Assembly (NCBI RefSeq): GCF_051020975.1
Contig: NC_135035.1
Coordinates: 1,550,001-1,614,000, forward strand
From: Osmia lignaria lignaria
Taxonomy: Eukaryota > Arthropoda > Insecta > Hymenoptera > Megachilidae
DNA length: 64,000 nt
Direction of reading: 5' to 3'
Shown here: one piece after another, positions 29,533 through 43,408 of the stretch
Layout: each line of letters begins with the position of its first letter
How positions within the stretch are numbered: position 1 is the first letter of the stretch
Notes under the pieces: generated by a model
Databases searched by the model: none
The model's input: the letters and a program-made list of their open reading frames with translations, nothing else
What the model was told of the DNA's origin: nothing
Made by a program: the position numbers and the translations under genes

Positions 29533-31140
29533 TCAATGTACATTATTAACAATATCATTATTACCATATCTACATTAGATATTATGCAATATACTGATTC
29601 CTTCCCACAGATCAATGTACATTTGATAATAATATCATTAGTACTATATCAGCATTCGATATAATGTAATATACTGATTCATTCCCACAGATCAATGTAC
29701 ATTTAATAACAATGTCATTAGTACTATTCCTACATTAGATATGTAATGTACATTTAATACCAATATCATTAGTAGTATATCTGCATTAGATATGTAATGT
29801 ACATTTAATAACAATATCATTATTACCATATCCACATTAGATATAATGTAATATACTGCTTCCTTCCCACAGATCAATGTACATTTAATAAAAATATCAT
29901 CGGTACTATATCTACATTCGACATAATGTAATATACTGATTCATTCCGAAAGATCAATGTACATTTAATAACTATATCATTAGTACTATATCTACATTCG
30001 ATATGATGTAATACACTGATTCATTCCCACAGATCAGTGTACATTTAATACCAATATCATTAGTATTATATCCACATTAGATATGTAATGTTCATTTAAT
30101 GACAATATCATTATTACTATATCTACAATAGATATAATGTAATATACTGATTCATTCCCACAGATCAGTGTACATTTAGTACCAACATCATTAGTACTAT
30201 ACCTACATTAGATATGTAATGTTCATTTAATAACAATATCATTATTACCATATCTACATTAGATATAATGTAATATACTGATTCCTTCCCACAGATCAAT
30301 GTACATTTATTAACAATATCATTGGTACTATATCTACATTCGATATAATGTAATATACTGATTCATTCCCACAGATCAATGTACATTTAATAGTGATATC
30401 ATTATTACTATATCTACATTACATCAAATGTAATGTACTGATTTCTTCCCACAGATCAAGGTACCTATGTTTAGTGACAACATCATTAGTACTATATCTA
30501 CATTTGATATAATGTAATATACTGATTCATTCCCACAGATCAATGTACATTTAATAACAATATCATTAGTACTATATCTGCATTAGATATGTAATGTTCA
30601 TTTAATAACAATATCATTATTACCATATCTTCATTACATATTATGTAATATACTGATTCCTTCCCACAGATCAATGTACATTTAATCACAATATCATTAT
30701 TACTATATCTACAGTAGATATATTGTCATATTCAGATTCATTCCCACAGATCGAAGTACATTTATTCACAATATCATTATACTATATCTACATTAGATAT
30801 GTAATGTACATTTAATAGCAATATCATTATTACCATATCTACATTGGATATTATGTAATATACTGATTCCTTCCCACAGATCAATGTACATTTGATGACA
30901 ATATCATTAGTACTATATCCACATTCGATATAATGTAATATACTTATTCGCTCCCAAAGATCAATGTACATTTAATAACTATATCATTATTACCATATCT
31001 ACATTAGATATTATGTAATATACTGATTATTTCCCACAGATCAATGTACATTTAGTAACAATATCATTAGTACTATATCTACATTCGATATAATGTGATA
31101 TACTTATTCGTTCCCACAGATCAATGTACATTTAATAACA
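29533..31140 (+). repeat. B monomers with mixed 80-bp and 51-bp units
   Basis: Array of long and short B monomers without a clean tandem period of its own. Parts recur elsewhere: the monomer series around 29,630-29,880 (catttgataataat, then aataacaatgtcatt, then aataccaat with attagtagtat) recurs near 44,190-44,450, and 30,590-30,860 resembles 37,780-38,040. Short monomers here follow gatatgtaatgttcattt and gatatgtaatgtacattt junctions. No unique DNA. Confidence 0.88.
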
Positions 31141-32230
31141 ATATCATTAGTACTATATCTACATTAGATATGTAATGTTCATTTAATAACAATATCATTA
31201 TTACCAGATCTACATTAGATATTATGTAATATACAGATTCCTTCCCACAGATCAATGTACATTTATTACCAATATCATTAGTACTATATCTACATTAGTT
31301 ATGTAATGTTCATTTTATAACAATATCATTATTACCATATCTACATTAGACATTATGTAATATACTGATTCCCTCCCAAAGATCAATGTACATTTAATAA
31401 CTATATCATTATTACCATATCTACATTAGATATTATGTAATATACTGATTCCTTCCCACAGATCAATGTACATTTGATAACAATATCATTAGTACTATAT
31501 CTACATTCGATATAATGTAATATACTTATTCGCTCACACAGAGCAATGTACATATAATACCAATATCATTCGTCCAATATCTACATTAGATATGTAATGT
31601 ACATTTAATAACAATATCATTATTACCATATCTACATTAGATATATTGTAATATACTGATTCATTCCCACAGATCAATGTACATTTAATCACAATATCAT
31701 TATCACTATATCTACAGTAGATATAATGTCATATTCAGATTCATTCCCACAGATCAAAGTACATTTAATCACAATATCATAAGTACTATATCTACATTAG
31801 ATATGCAATGTTCATTTAGTAACAATATCATTATTACCATATCTACATTAGATATTATGTAATATACTGATTCCTTCCCACAGATCAATGTACATTTGAT
31901 AATAATATCATTAGTACTATATCAGCATTCGATATAATGTAATATACTGATTCATTCCCACAGATCAATGTACATTTAATAACAATGTCATTAGTACTAT
32001 TCCTACATTAGATATGTAATGTACATTTAATAACAATATCATTATTACCATATCCACATTAGATATAATGTAATATACTGCTTCCTTCCCACAGATCAAT
32101 GTACATTTAATAAAAATATCATCGGTACTATATCTACATTCGACATAATGTAATATACTGATTCATTCCGAAAGATCAATGTACATTTAATAACTATAAC
32201 ATTAGTACTATATCTACATTCGATATGATG
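31141..32230 (+). repeat. 2,142-bp-offset repeat in B, copy 1
   Basis: About 1.1 kb that recurs at 33,283-34,372, offset 2,142 bp. Landmarks in both are the accagatctacatt monomer (31,203 and 33,345), the catttattaccaat short monomer followed by attagttatgtaatg, the shared tcgctcacacagagcaatg monomer, and the catcggtactat monomer. Small substitutions separate them, such as tcattaccatat against tcataattaccatat near 33,970. Confidence 0.86.
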
Positions 32231-33282
32231 TAATACACTGATTCATTCCCACAGATCAATGTACATTTAATAACAATATCATTAGTACTATATCTACATT
32301 AGATATGTAATGTTCATTTAATAACAATATCATTATTACCATATCTTCATTACATATTATGTAATATATTGATTCCTTCCCACAGATCAATGTACATTTA
32401 ATCACAATATCATTATTACTATATCTACAGTAGATATATTGTCATATTCAGATTCATTCCCACAGATCGAAGTACATTTATTCACAATATCATTATACTA
32501 TATCTACATTAGATATGTAATGTACATTTAATAGCAATATCATTATTACCATATCTACATTGGATATTATGTAATATACTGATTCCTTCCCACAGATCAA
32601 TGTACATTTGATAGCAATATCATTATTAATACATCCACATTAGATATGTAATGTACATTTAATATGAATATCATTGGTACTATATCTACATTCGATATAA
32701 TGTATTATACCGATTCCTTCCCATAGATCAATGTACATTTAATAACAATATCATTATTACCATATCTACATTAGATATTATGTAATATACTGATTCCTTC
32801 CCACAGATCAATGTACATTTAATACCAATATCATTAGTACTATATCTACATTAGATATGTAATGTACAATTAATAACAATATTATTATTACCATATCTAC
32901 ATTAGATATAATGTAATATACTGATTCCTTCCCACAGATCAATGTACATTTAATAACAACATCATTCATACTCTCTCTACATCGGATATAATGTGATATA
33001 CTGATTACTTCCCACAGATCAATGTATATTTAATAGCGATATCATTATTACTATATCTACATTACATCAAATGTAATGTACTGATTTCTTCCCACAGATC
33101 AAGATACCTATGTTTAGTGACATCATCATTAGTACTATATCTACATTCGATATAATGTAATATACTGATTCATTCGAACAGGTCAATGTACATTTAATAA
33201 GAATATCATTGGTACTATATCTACATTCGATATAATGTAATATATTGATTCATTCCCACAGATCAATGTACATTTAGTAACA

Positions 33283-34372
33283 ATATCATTAGCACTATAT
33301 CTACATTAGATATGTAATGTTCATTTAATAACAATATCATTATTACCAGATCTACATTAGATATTATGTAATATACAGATTCCTTCCCACAGATCAATGT
33401 ACATTTATTACCAATATCATTAGTACTATATCTACATTAGTTATGTAATGTTCATTTTATAACAATATCATTATTACCATATCTACATTAGACATTATGT
33501 AATATACTGATTCCCTCCCAAAGATCAATGTACATTTAATAACTATATCATTATTACCATATCTACATTAGATATTATGTAATATACTGATTCCTTCCCA
33601 CAGATCAATGTACATTTGATAACAATATCATTAGTACTATATCTACATTCGATATAATGTAATATACTTATTCGCTCACACAGAGCAATGTACATATAAT
33701 ACCAATATCATTCGTCCAATATCTACATTAGATATGTAATGTACATTTAATAACAATATCATTATTACCATATCTACATTAGATATATTGTAATATACTG
33801 ATTCATTCCCGCAGATCAATGTACATTTAATCACAATATCATTATTACTATATCTACAGTAGATATAATGTCATATTCAGATTCATTCCCACAGATCAAA
33901 GTACATTTAATCACAATATCATAAGTACTATATCTACATTAGATATGCAATGTTCATTTAGTAACAATATCATAATTACCATATCTACATTAGATATTAT
34001 GTAATATACTGATTCCTTCCCACAGATCAATGTACATTTGATAATAATATCATTAGTACTATATCAGCATTCGATATAATGTAATATACTGATTCATTCC
34101 CACAGATCAATGTACATTTAATAACAATGTCATTAGTACTATTCCTACATTAGATATGTAATGTACATTTAATAACAATATCATTATTACCATATCCACA
34201 TTAGATATAATGTAATATACTGCTTCCTTCCCACAGATCAATGTACATTTAATAAAAATATCATCGGTACTATATCTACATTCGACATAATGTAATATAC
34301 TGATTCATTCCGAAAGATCAATGTACATTTAATAACTATATCATTAGTACTATATCTACATTCGATATGATG
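33283..34372 (+). repeat. 2,142-bp-offset repeat in B, copy 2
   Basis: Partner of 31,141-32,230. It starts at attagcactatatc where copy 1 has attagtactatatc. This copy also belongs to the long 12,569-bp duplication and so recurs again at 45,852-46,941. Confidence 0.86.
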
Positions 34373-37300
34373 TAATACACTGATTCATTCCCACAGATCA
34401 GTGTACATTTAATACCAATATCATTAGTATTATATCCACATTAGATATGTAATGTTCATTTAATGACAATATCATTATTACTATATCTACATTACATCAA
34501 ATGTAATGTACTGATTTCTTCCCACAGATCAAGATACCTATGTTTAGTGACAACATCATTAGTACTATATCTACATTCGATATAATGTAATATACTGATT
34601 CATTCTCACAGATCAATGTACATTTAATAACAATATCATTAGTACTATATCTACATTAGATATGTAATGTACATGTAATAGCAATATCATTATTACCATA
34701 TCTACATTGGATATTATGTAATATACTGATTCCTTCCCACAGATCAATGTACATTTGATAGCAATATCATTATTACTACATCCACATTAGATATGTAATG
34801 TACATTTAATATGAATATCATTGGTACTATATCTACATTCGATATAATGTATTATACCGATTCCTTCCCATAGATCAATGTACATTTAATAACAATATCA
34901 TTATTACCATATCTACATTAGATATTATGTAATATACTGATTCCTTCCCACAGATCAATGTACATTTAATACCAATATCATTAGTTTTATATCTACATTA
35001 GATATGTAATGTACAATTAATAACAATATTATTATTACCATATCTACATTAGATATAATGTAATATACTGATTCCTTCCCACAGATCAATGTACATTTAA
35101 TAACAACATCATTCATACTCTCTCTACATCGGATATAATCTGATATACTGATTACTTCCCACAGATCAATGTACATTTAATAGCGATATCATTATTACTA
35201 TATCTACATTACATCAAATGTAATGTACTGATTTCTTCCCACAGATCAAGATACCTATGTTTAGTGACATCATCATTAGTACTATATCTACATTCGATAT
35301 AATGTAATATACTGATTCATTCGAACAGGCCAATGTACATTTAATAAGAATATCATTGGTACTATATCTACATTCGATATAATGTAATATATTGATTCAT
35401 TCCCACAGATCAATGTACATTTAGTAACAATATCATTAGTACTATATCTACATTCGATATAATGTGATATACTTATTCGTTCCCACAGATCAATGTACAT
35501 TTAATAACAATATCATTAGTACTATATCTACATTAGATATGTAATGTTCATTTAATAACAATATCATTATTACCAGATCTACATTAGATATTATGTAATA
35601 TACAGATTCCTTCCCACAGATCAATGTACATTTATTACCAATATCATTAGTACTATATCTACATTAGTTATGTAATGTTCATTTTATAACAATATCATTA
35701 TTACCATATCTACATTAGATATTATGTAATATACTGATTCCCTCCCAAAGATCAATGTACATTTAATAACTATATCATTATTACCATATCTACATTAGAT
35801 ATTATGTAATATACTGATTCCTTCCCACAGATCAATGTACATTTGATAACAATATCATTAGTACTATATCTACATTCGATATAATGTAATATACTGATAC
35901 CTTCCCACAGATCAATGTACATTTAATAACAATATCATTGGTACCACATCTACATTCGATACAATGTAACATAATGATTCATTCCCACAGATCAATCTAC
36001 ATTTAATAACAATATCATTATTACCATCTCTACATTAGATATAATGTCATTTACAGATTCATTCCCACAGATCAATGTACATTTAATACCAATATCATTA
36101 GTACTATATCTACGTTAGATATGTAATGTACAATTAATAGCAATATTATTATTACCATATCTACATTAGATATAATGTAATATACTGATTCATTCCCATA
36201 GATCAATGTACATTTAATAACAATATCATTAGTACTATACCTACATTAAATATGTAATGTAGATTTAATAACAATATCATTATTACTATATCTACAATAG
36301 ATATAATGTCCTGTACAGAATCATTCCAACAGATCAATGTACATTTAATCACAATATCATTAGTACTATATCTACATTCGATATAATGTAATCTACTTAT
36401 TCGTTCCCACAGATCAATGTACATATAATACCAATATCATTAGTGCTATATCTACATTAGATATCTACATTAGATATGTAATGTAGAATTAATAACAATA
36501 TTATGATTACTATATCTAAATTTCATATAATGTAATATACTGATTCATTCCCACAGATCAAAGTACATTTAATAACAATATCATTATTACCATATCTACA
36601 TTAGATATAATGTAATATACTGATTCATTCCCACAGATCAATGTACATTATTAACAATATCATTATTACCATATCTACATTAGATATTATGCAATATGCT
36701 GATTCCTTCCCACAGATCAATGTACATTTTAATAACAATATCATTAGTAGTATATGTACATTCGATATAATGTAATATACTGACTCATTCCCACAGATCA
36801 ATGTACATTTAATTACAATATCATTATAACTATATCTACATTAGATATAATGTGATATACTGATTCATTCCCACAGATCAATGTACATTTAATAACAATA
36901 TCATTGGTACTATATCTACATTAGATATGTAATGTACATTTAATAACAATATCATTAGTACTATATCTACATTAGATATAATGTAATATACTGACACCTT
37001 CCCACAGATAAATGTACATTTTAATAACAACATCAATCATACTATATCTACATCGGTTATAACGTAATATACTGCTTCCTTCGCACAGATCAATGTACAT
37101 GTAAGAACAATATCATTAGTACAATATCTACATTACATATAATGTAATATACTGATTCCTTCTCACAGATCAATGTACATTTAATAACAATATCATTATT
37201 ACCATATCTACATTAGATATGTAATGTACATTTAATACCAATATCATTAGTAGTATATCTACATTAGATATGTAATGTACATTTAATAACAATATCATTA

Positions 37301-37725
37301 TTACCATATCCACATTAGATATAATGTAATATACTGCTTCCTTCCCACAGATCAATGTACATTTAATAAAAATATCATCGGTACTATATCTACATTCGAC
37401 ATAATGTAATATACTGATTCATTCCGAAAGATCAATGTACATTTAATAACTATATCATTAGTACTATATCTACATTCGATATGATGTAATACACTGATTC
37501 ATTCCCACAGATCAGTGTACATTTAATACCAATATCATTAGTATTATATCCACATTAGATATGTAATGTTCATTTAATGACAATATCATTATTACTATAT
37601 CTACATTACATCAAATGTAATGTACTGATTTCTTCCCACAGATCAAGATACCTATGTTTAGTGACAACATCATTAGTACTATATCTACATTCGATATAAT
37701 GTAATATACTGATTCATTCCCACAG
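34373..37725 (+). repeat. B monomers upstream of the 2,204-bp HOR
   Basis: About 3.3 kb of B monomers leading into the regular HOR. From about 34,920 to 36,180 the series is of the same kind as the 1,117-bp half unit. From about 36,180 to 37,170 it holds monomers seen only in this lineage: ctacattaaatatgtaatg, cctgtacagaatcattcc, a doubled gatatctacattagatat near 36,461-36,477, tataactatatc, and a tcggttataacg monomer near 37,053. The same series recurs near 48,750-49,740 and in part near 43,410-43,800 and 56,480-57,170. Confidence 0.85.
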
Positions 37726-38258
37726 ATCAATGTACATTTAATAACAATATCATTAGTACTATATCTACATTAGATATGTAATGTTCATTTAATAACAATA
37801 TCATTATTACCATATCTTCATTACATATTATGTAATATATTGATTCCTTCCCACAGATCAATGTACATTTAATCACAATATCATTATTACTATATCTACA
37901 GTAGATATATTGTCATATTCAGATTCATTCCCACAGATCGAAGTACATTTATTCACAATATCATTATACTATATCTACATTAGATATGTAATGTACATTT
38001 AATAGCAATATCATTATTACCATATCTACATTGGATATTATGTAATATACTGATTCCTTCCCACAGATCAATGTACATTTGATAGCAATATCATTATTAC
38101 TACATCCACATTAGATATGTAATGTACATTTAATATGAATATCATTGGTACTATATCTACATTCGATATAATGTATTATACCGATTCCTTCCCATAGATC
38201 AATGTACATTTAATAACAATATCATTATTACCATATCTACATTAGATATTATGTAATA

Positions 38259-38277
38259 TACTGATTCCTTCCCACAG
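38259..38277 (+). other. C-rich block, one per full monomer (example)
   Basis: tactgattccttcccacag. This is the only C-rich part of the monomer and is kept in nearly every full-length unit, while short monomers lack it entirely. On the plus strand it looks like a pyrimidine tract ending CAG, preceded by a ctgat resembling a branch point. No transcript evidence exists in the window, so a splicing role is only resemblance. Confidence 0.6.
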
Positions 38278-38408
38278 ATCAATGTACATTTAATACCAAT
38301 ATCATTAGTACTATATCTACATTAGATATGTAATGTACAATTAATAACAATATTATTATTACCATATCTACATTAGATATAATGTCATATACTGATTCCT
38401 TCCCACAG
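38278..38408 (+). repeat. Example short-long pair (131 bp)
   Basis: A 52-bp short monomer (38,278-38,329, atcaatgtacattt to ttagatat) followed directly by a 79-bp one starting gtaatgtacaatt and ending ttcccacag. Compared with a full monomer junction, 29 bp are gone, including the whole tactgattccttcccacag block and the GATC. AATGTA occurs on each side of the lost part, which suggests slippage between short direct repeats. All short monomers I looked at share this junction form, so they probably descend from one event. Confidence 0.9.
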
Positions 38409-38488
38409 ATCAATGTACATTTAATAACAACATCATTCATACTCTCTCTACATCGGATATAATCTGATATACTGATTACTTCCCACAG
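38409..38488 (+). repeat. Example 80-bp monomer
   Basis: A full-length B monomer measured from atcaatgtac to ttcccacag, exactly 80 bp. It carries one GATC (overlapping its left edge) and one GTAC, as most full monomers do, so digestion at either should give an 80-bp ladder. Confidence 0.93.
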
Positions 38489-38568
38489 ATCAATGTACAT
38501 TTAATAGCGATATCATTATTACTATATCTACATTACATCAAATGTAATGTACTGATTTCTTCCCACAG

Positions 38569-38652
38569 ATCAAGATACCTATGTTTAGTGACATCATCAT
38601 TAGTACTATATCTACATTCGATATAATGTAATATACTGATTCATTCGAACAG
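38569..38652 (+). repeat. Example 84-bp monomer of subfamily B
   Basis: Starts atcaagatacctatgtttag and ends attcgaacag, with the C-rich block degraded to cgaacag. This single 84-bp type occurs once per half HOR and is a good anchor for counting units. Confidence 0.92.
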
Positions 38653-39929
38653 GTCAATGTACATTTAATAAGAATATCATTGGTACTATATCTACATTCG
38701 ATATAATGTAATATATTGATTCATTCCCACAGATCAATGTACATTTAGTAACAATATCATTAGTACTATATCTACATTCGATATAATGTGATATACTTAT
38801 TCGTTCCCACAGATCAATGTACATTTAATAACAATATCATTAGTACTATATCTACATTAGATATGTAATGTTCATTTAATAACAATATCATTATTACCAG
38901 ATCTACATTAGATATTATGTAATATACAGATTCCTTCCCACAGATCAATGTACATTTATTACCAATATCATTAGTACTATATCTACATTAGTTATGTAAT
39001 GTTCATTTTATAACAATATCATTATTACCATATCTACATTAGATATTATGTAATATACTGATTCCCTCCCAAAGATCAATGTACATTTAATAACTATATC
39101 ATTATTACCATATCTACATTAGATATTATGTAATATACTGATTCCTTCCCACAGATCAATGTACATTTGATAACAATATCATTAGTACTATATCTACATT
39201 CGATATAATGTAATATACTGATACCTTCCCACAGATCAATGTACATTTAATAACAATATCATTGGTACCATATCTACATTCGATACAATGTAACATAATG
39301 ATTCATTCCCACAGATCAATCTACATTTAATAACAATATCATTATTACCATCTCTACATTAGATATAATGTCATTTACAGATTCATTCCCACAGATCAAT
39401 GTACATTTAATACCAATATCATTAGTACTATATCTACGTTAGATATGTAATGTACAATTAATAGCAATATTATTATTACCATATCTACATTAGATATAAT
39501 GTCATATACTGATTCCTTCCCACAGATCAATGTACATTTAATAACAACATCATTCATACTCTCTCTACATCGGATATAATCTGATATACTGATTACTTCC
39601 CACAGATCAATGTACATTTAATAGCGATATCATTATTACTATATCTACATTACATCAAATGTAATGTACTGATTTCTTCCCACAGATCAAGATACCTATG
39701 TTTAGTGACATCATCATTAGTACTATATCTACATTCGATATAATGTAATATACTGATTCATTCGAACAGGTCAATGTACATTTAATAAGAATATCATTGG
39801 TACTATATCTACATTCGATATAATGTAATATATTGATTTATTCCCACAGATCAATGTACATTTAGTAACAATATCATTAGTACTATATCTACATTCGATA
39901 TAATGTGATATACTTATTCGTTCCCACAG

Positions 39930-42133
39930 ATCAATGTACATTTAATAACAATATCATTAGTACTATATCTACATTAGATATGTAATGTTCATTTAATAAC
40001 AATATCATTATTACCATATCTTCATTACATATTATGTAATATATTGATTCCTTCCCACAGATCAATGTACATTTAATCACAATATCATTATTACTATATC
40101 TACAGTAGATATATTGTCATATTCAGATTCATTCCCACAGATCGAAGTACATTTATTCACAATATCATTATACTATATCTACATTAGATATGTAATGTAC
40201 ATTTAATAGCAATATCATTATTACCATATCTACATTGGATATTATGTAATATACTGATTCCTTCCCACAGATCAATGTACATTTGATAGCAATATCATTA
40301 TTACTACATCCACATTAGATATGTAATGTACATTTAATATGAATATCATTGGTACTATATCTACATTCGATATAATGTATTATACCGATTCCTTCCCATA
40401 GATCAATGTACATTTAATAACAATATCATTATTACCATATCTACATTAGATATTATGTAATATACTGATTCCTTCCCACAGATCAATGTACATTTAATAC
40501 CAATATCATTAGTACTATATCTACATTAGATATGTAATGTACAATTAATAACAATATTATTATTACCATATCTACATTAGATATAATGTCATATACTGAT
40601 TCCTTCCCACAGATCAATGTACATTTAATAACAACATCATTCATACTCTCTCTACATCGGATATAATCTGATATACTGATTACTTCCCACAGATCAATGT
40701 ACATTTAATAGCGATATCATTATTACTATATCTACATTACATCAAATGTAATGTACTGATTTCTTCCCACAGATCAAGATACCTATGTTTAGTGACATCA
40801 TCATTAGTACTATATCTACATTCGATATAATGTAATATACTGATTCATTCGAACAGGTCAATGTACATTTAATAAGAATATCATTGGTACTATATCTACA
40901 TTCGATATAATGTAATATATTGATTCATTCCCACAGATCAATGTACATTTAGTAACAATATCATTAGTACTATATCTACATTCGATATAATGTGATATAC
41001 TTATTCGTTCCCACAGATCAATGTACATTTAATAACAATATCATTAGTACTATATCTACATTAGATATGTAATGTTCATTTAATAACAATATCATTATTA
41101 CCAGATCTACATTAGATATTATGTAATATACAGATTCCTTCCCACAGATCAATGTACATTTATTACCAATATCATTAGTACTATATCTACATTAGTTATG
41201 TAATGTTCATTTTATAACAATATCATTATTACCATATCTACATTAGATATTATGTAATATACTGATTCCCTCCCAAAGATCAATGTACATTTAATAACTA
41301 TATCATTATTACCATATCTACATTAGATATTATGTAATATACTGATTCCTTCCCACAGATCAATGTACATATGATAACAATATCATTAGTACTATATCTA
41401 CATTCGATATAATGTAATATACTGATACCTTCCCACAGATCAATGTACATTTAATAACAATATCATTGGTACCATATCTACATTCGATACAATGTAACAT
41501 AATGATTCATTCCCACAGATCAATCTACATTTAATAACAATATCATTATTACCATCTCTACATTAGATATAATGTCATTTACAGATTCATTCCCACAGAT
41601 CAATGTACATTTAATACCAATATCATTAGTACTATATCTACGTTAGATATGTAATGTACAATTAATAGCAATATTATTATTACCATATCTACATTAGATA
41701 TAATGTCATATACTGATTCCTTCCCACAGATCAATGTACATTTAATAACAACATCATTCATACTCTCTCTACATCGGATATAATCTGATATACTGATTAC
41801 TTCCCACAGATCAATGTACATTTAATAGCGATATCATTATTACTATATCTACATTACATCAAATGTAATGTACTGATTTCTTCCCACAGATCAAGATACC
41901 TATGTTTAGTGACATCATCATTAGTACTATATCTACATTCGATATAATGTAATATACTGATTCATTCGAACAGGTCAATGTACATTTAATAAGAATATCA
42001 TTGGTACTATATCTACATTCGATATAATGTAATATATTGATTCATTCCCACAGATCAATGTACATTTAGTAACAATATCATTAGTACTATATCTACATTC
42101 GATATAATGTGATATACTTATTCGTTCCCACAG
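39930..42133 (+). repeat. 2,204-bp HOR, unit 2
   Basis: Second tandem unit, matching unit 1 throughout in the stretches compared. Differences seen are single bases, such as catatgataac near 41,368. The unit 1 variant tgatttattcccacag is tgattcattcccacag here. Confidence 0.93.
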
Positions 42134-43408
42134 ATCAATGTACATTTAATAACAATATCATTAGTACTATATCTACATTAGATATGTAATGTTCATTTAA
42201 TAACAATATCATTATTACCATATCTTCATTACATATTATGTAATATATTGATTCCTTCCCACAGATCAATGTACATTTAATCACAATATCATTATTACTA
42301 TATCTACAGTAGATATATTGTCATATTCAGATTCATTCCCACAGATCGAAGTACATTTATTCACAATATCATTATACTATATCTACATTAGATATGTAAT
42401 GTACATTTAATAGCAATATCATTATTACCATATCTACATTGGATATTATGTAATATACTGATTCCTTCCCACAGATCAATGTACATTTGATAGCAATATC
42501 ATTATTACTACATCCACATTAGATATGTAATGTACATTTAATATGAATATCATTGGTACTATATCTACATTCGATATAATGTATTATACCGATTCCTTCC
42601 CATAGATCAATGTACATTTAATAACAATATCATTATTACCATATCTACATTAGATATTATGTAATATACTGATTCCTTCCCACAGATCAATGTACATTTA
42701 ATACCAATATCATTAGTACTATATCTACATTAGATATGTAATGTACAATTAATAACAATATTATTATTACCATATCTACATTAGATATAATGTCATATAC
42801 TGATTCCTTCCCACAGATCAATGTACATTTAATAACAACATCATTCATACTCTCTCTACATCGGATATAATCTGATATACTGATTACTTCCCACAGATCA
42901 ATGTACATTTAATAGCGATATCATTATTACTATATCTACATTACATCAAATGTAATGTACTGATTTCTTCCCACAGATCAAGATACCTATGTTTAGTGAC
43001 ATCATCATTAGTACTATATCTACATTCGATATAATGTAATATACTGATTCATTCGAACAGGTCAATGTACATTTAATAAGAATATCATTGGTACTATATC
43101 TACATTCGATATAATGTAATATACTGATACCTTCCCACAGATCAATGTACATTTAATACCAATATCATTGGTACCATATCTACATTCGATACAATGTAAC
43201 ATAATGATTCATTCCCACAGATCAATCTACATTTAATAACAATATCATTATTACCATCTCTACATTAGATATAATGTCATTTACAGATTCATTCCCACAG
43301 ATCAATGTACATTTAATACCAATATCATTAGTACTATATCTACGTTAGATATGTAATGTACAATTAATAGCAATATTATTATTACCATATCTACATTAGA
43401 TATAATGT
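42134..43408 (+). repeat. 2,204-bp HOR, unit 3, internally deleted
   Basis: Third unit, running normally to 43,123 and then jumping forward by 502 bp. The missing part equals seven consecutive monomers (80+51+80+51+80+80+80) that are present in the corresponding unit near 55,693-56,194. The break lies inside the near-identical stretch attcgatataatgtaata, so its exact place is ambiguous. After the jump the HOR order resumes at gataccttcccacag and leaves the HOR at about 43,408. Confidence 0.9.

Larger units (their letters stand above)
37726..39929 (+). repeat. 2,204-bp HOR, unit 1
   Basis: First of a regular series with period 2,204 bp. The unit is two related halves, 1,117 and 1,087 bp, each of 15 monomers. 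From 38,278 the first half reads, in monomer sizes, 51, 80, 80, 80, 84, 80, 80, 51, 80, 51, 80, 80, 80, 80, 80, which sums exactly to 1,117. The other half shares the first seven monomers (535 bp) plus the next short one, then diverges: 51, 80, 80, 50, 80, 51, 80, 80. The unit is thus itself a duplication with different second parts. Confidence 0.93.
32240..43123 (+). repeat. 12.6-kb-offset duplication in B, copy 1
   Basis: Almost 11 kb that pairs base for base with 44,809-55,692 at a constant offset of 12,569 bp. Only scattered substitutions were noticed, for example atatcttcatt near 32,343 against atattttcatt near 44,912, and catatgataac near 41,368 against catttgataac near 53,937. At the left edge the offset changes stepwise by 215 bp (51+80+84) and then 51 bp, i.e. 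whole monomers present only in the second copy. On the right the match stops at 43,124, where copy 1 lacks seven monomers. Confidence 0.93.

Noticed and set aside
37170..37355. Hydrophobic minus-strand peptides (VIMILLLNVH type) that look like membrane proteins
   Set aside because: The hydrophobic run is the reverse complement of the A/T-rich monomer core (aataacaatatcat). It is a result of base composition in every copy, not of a conserved protein.
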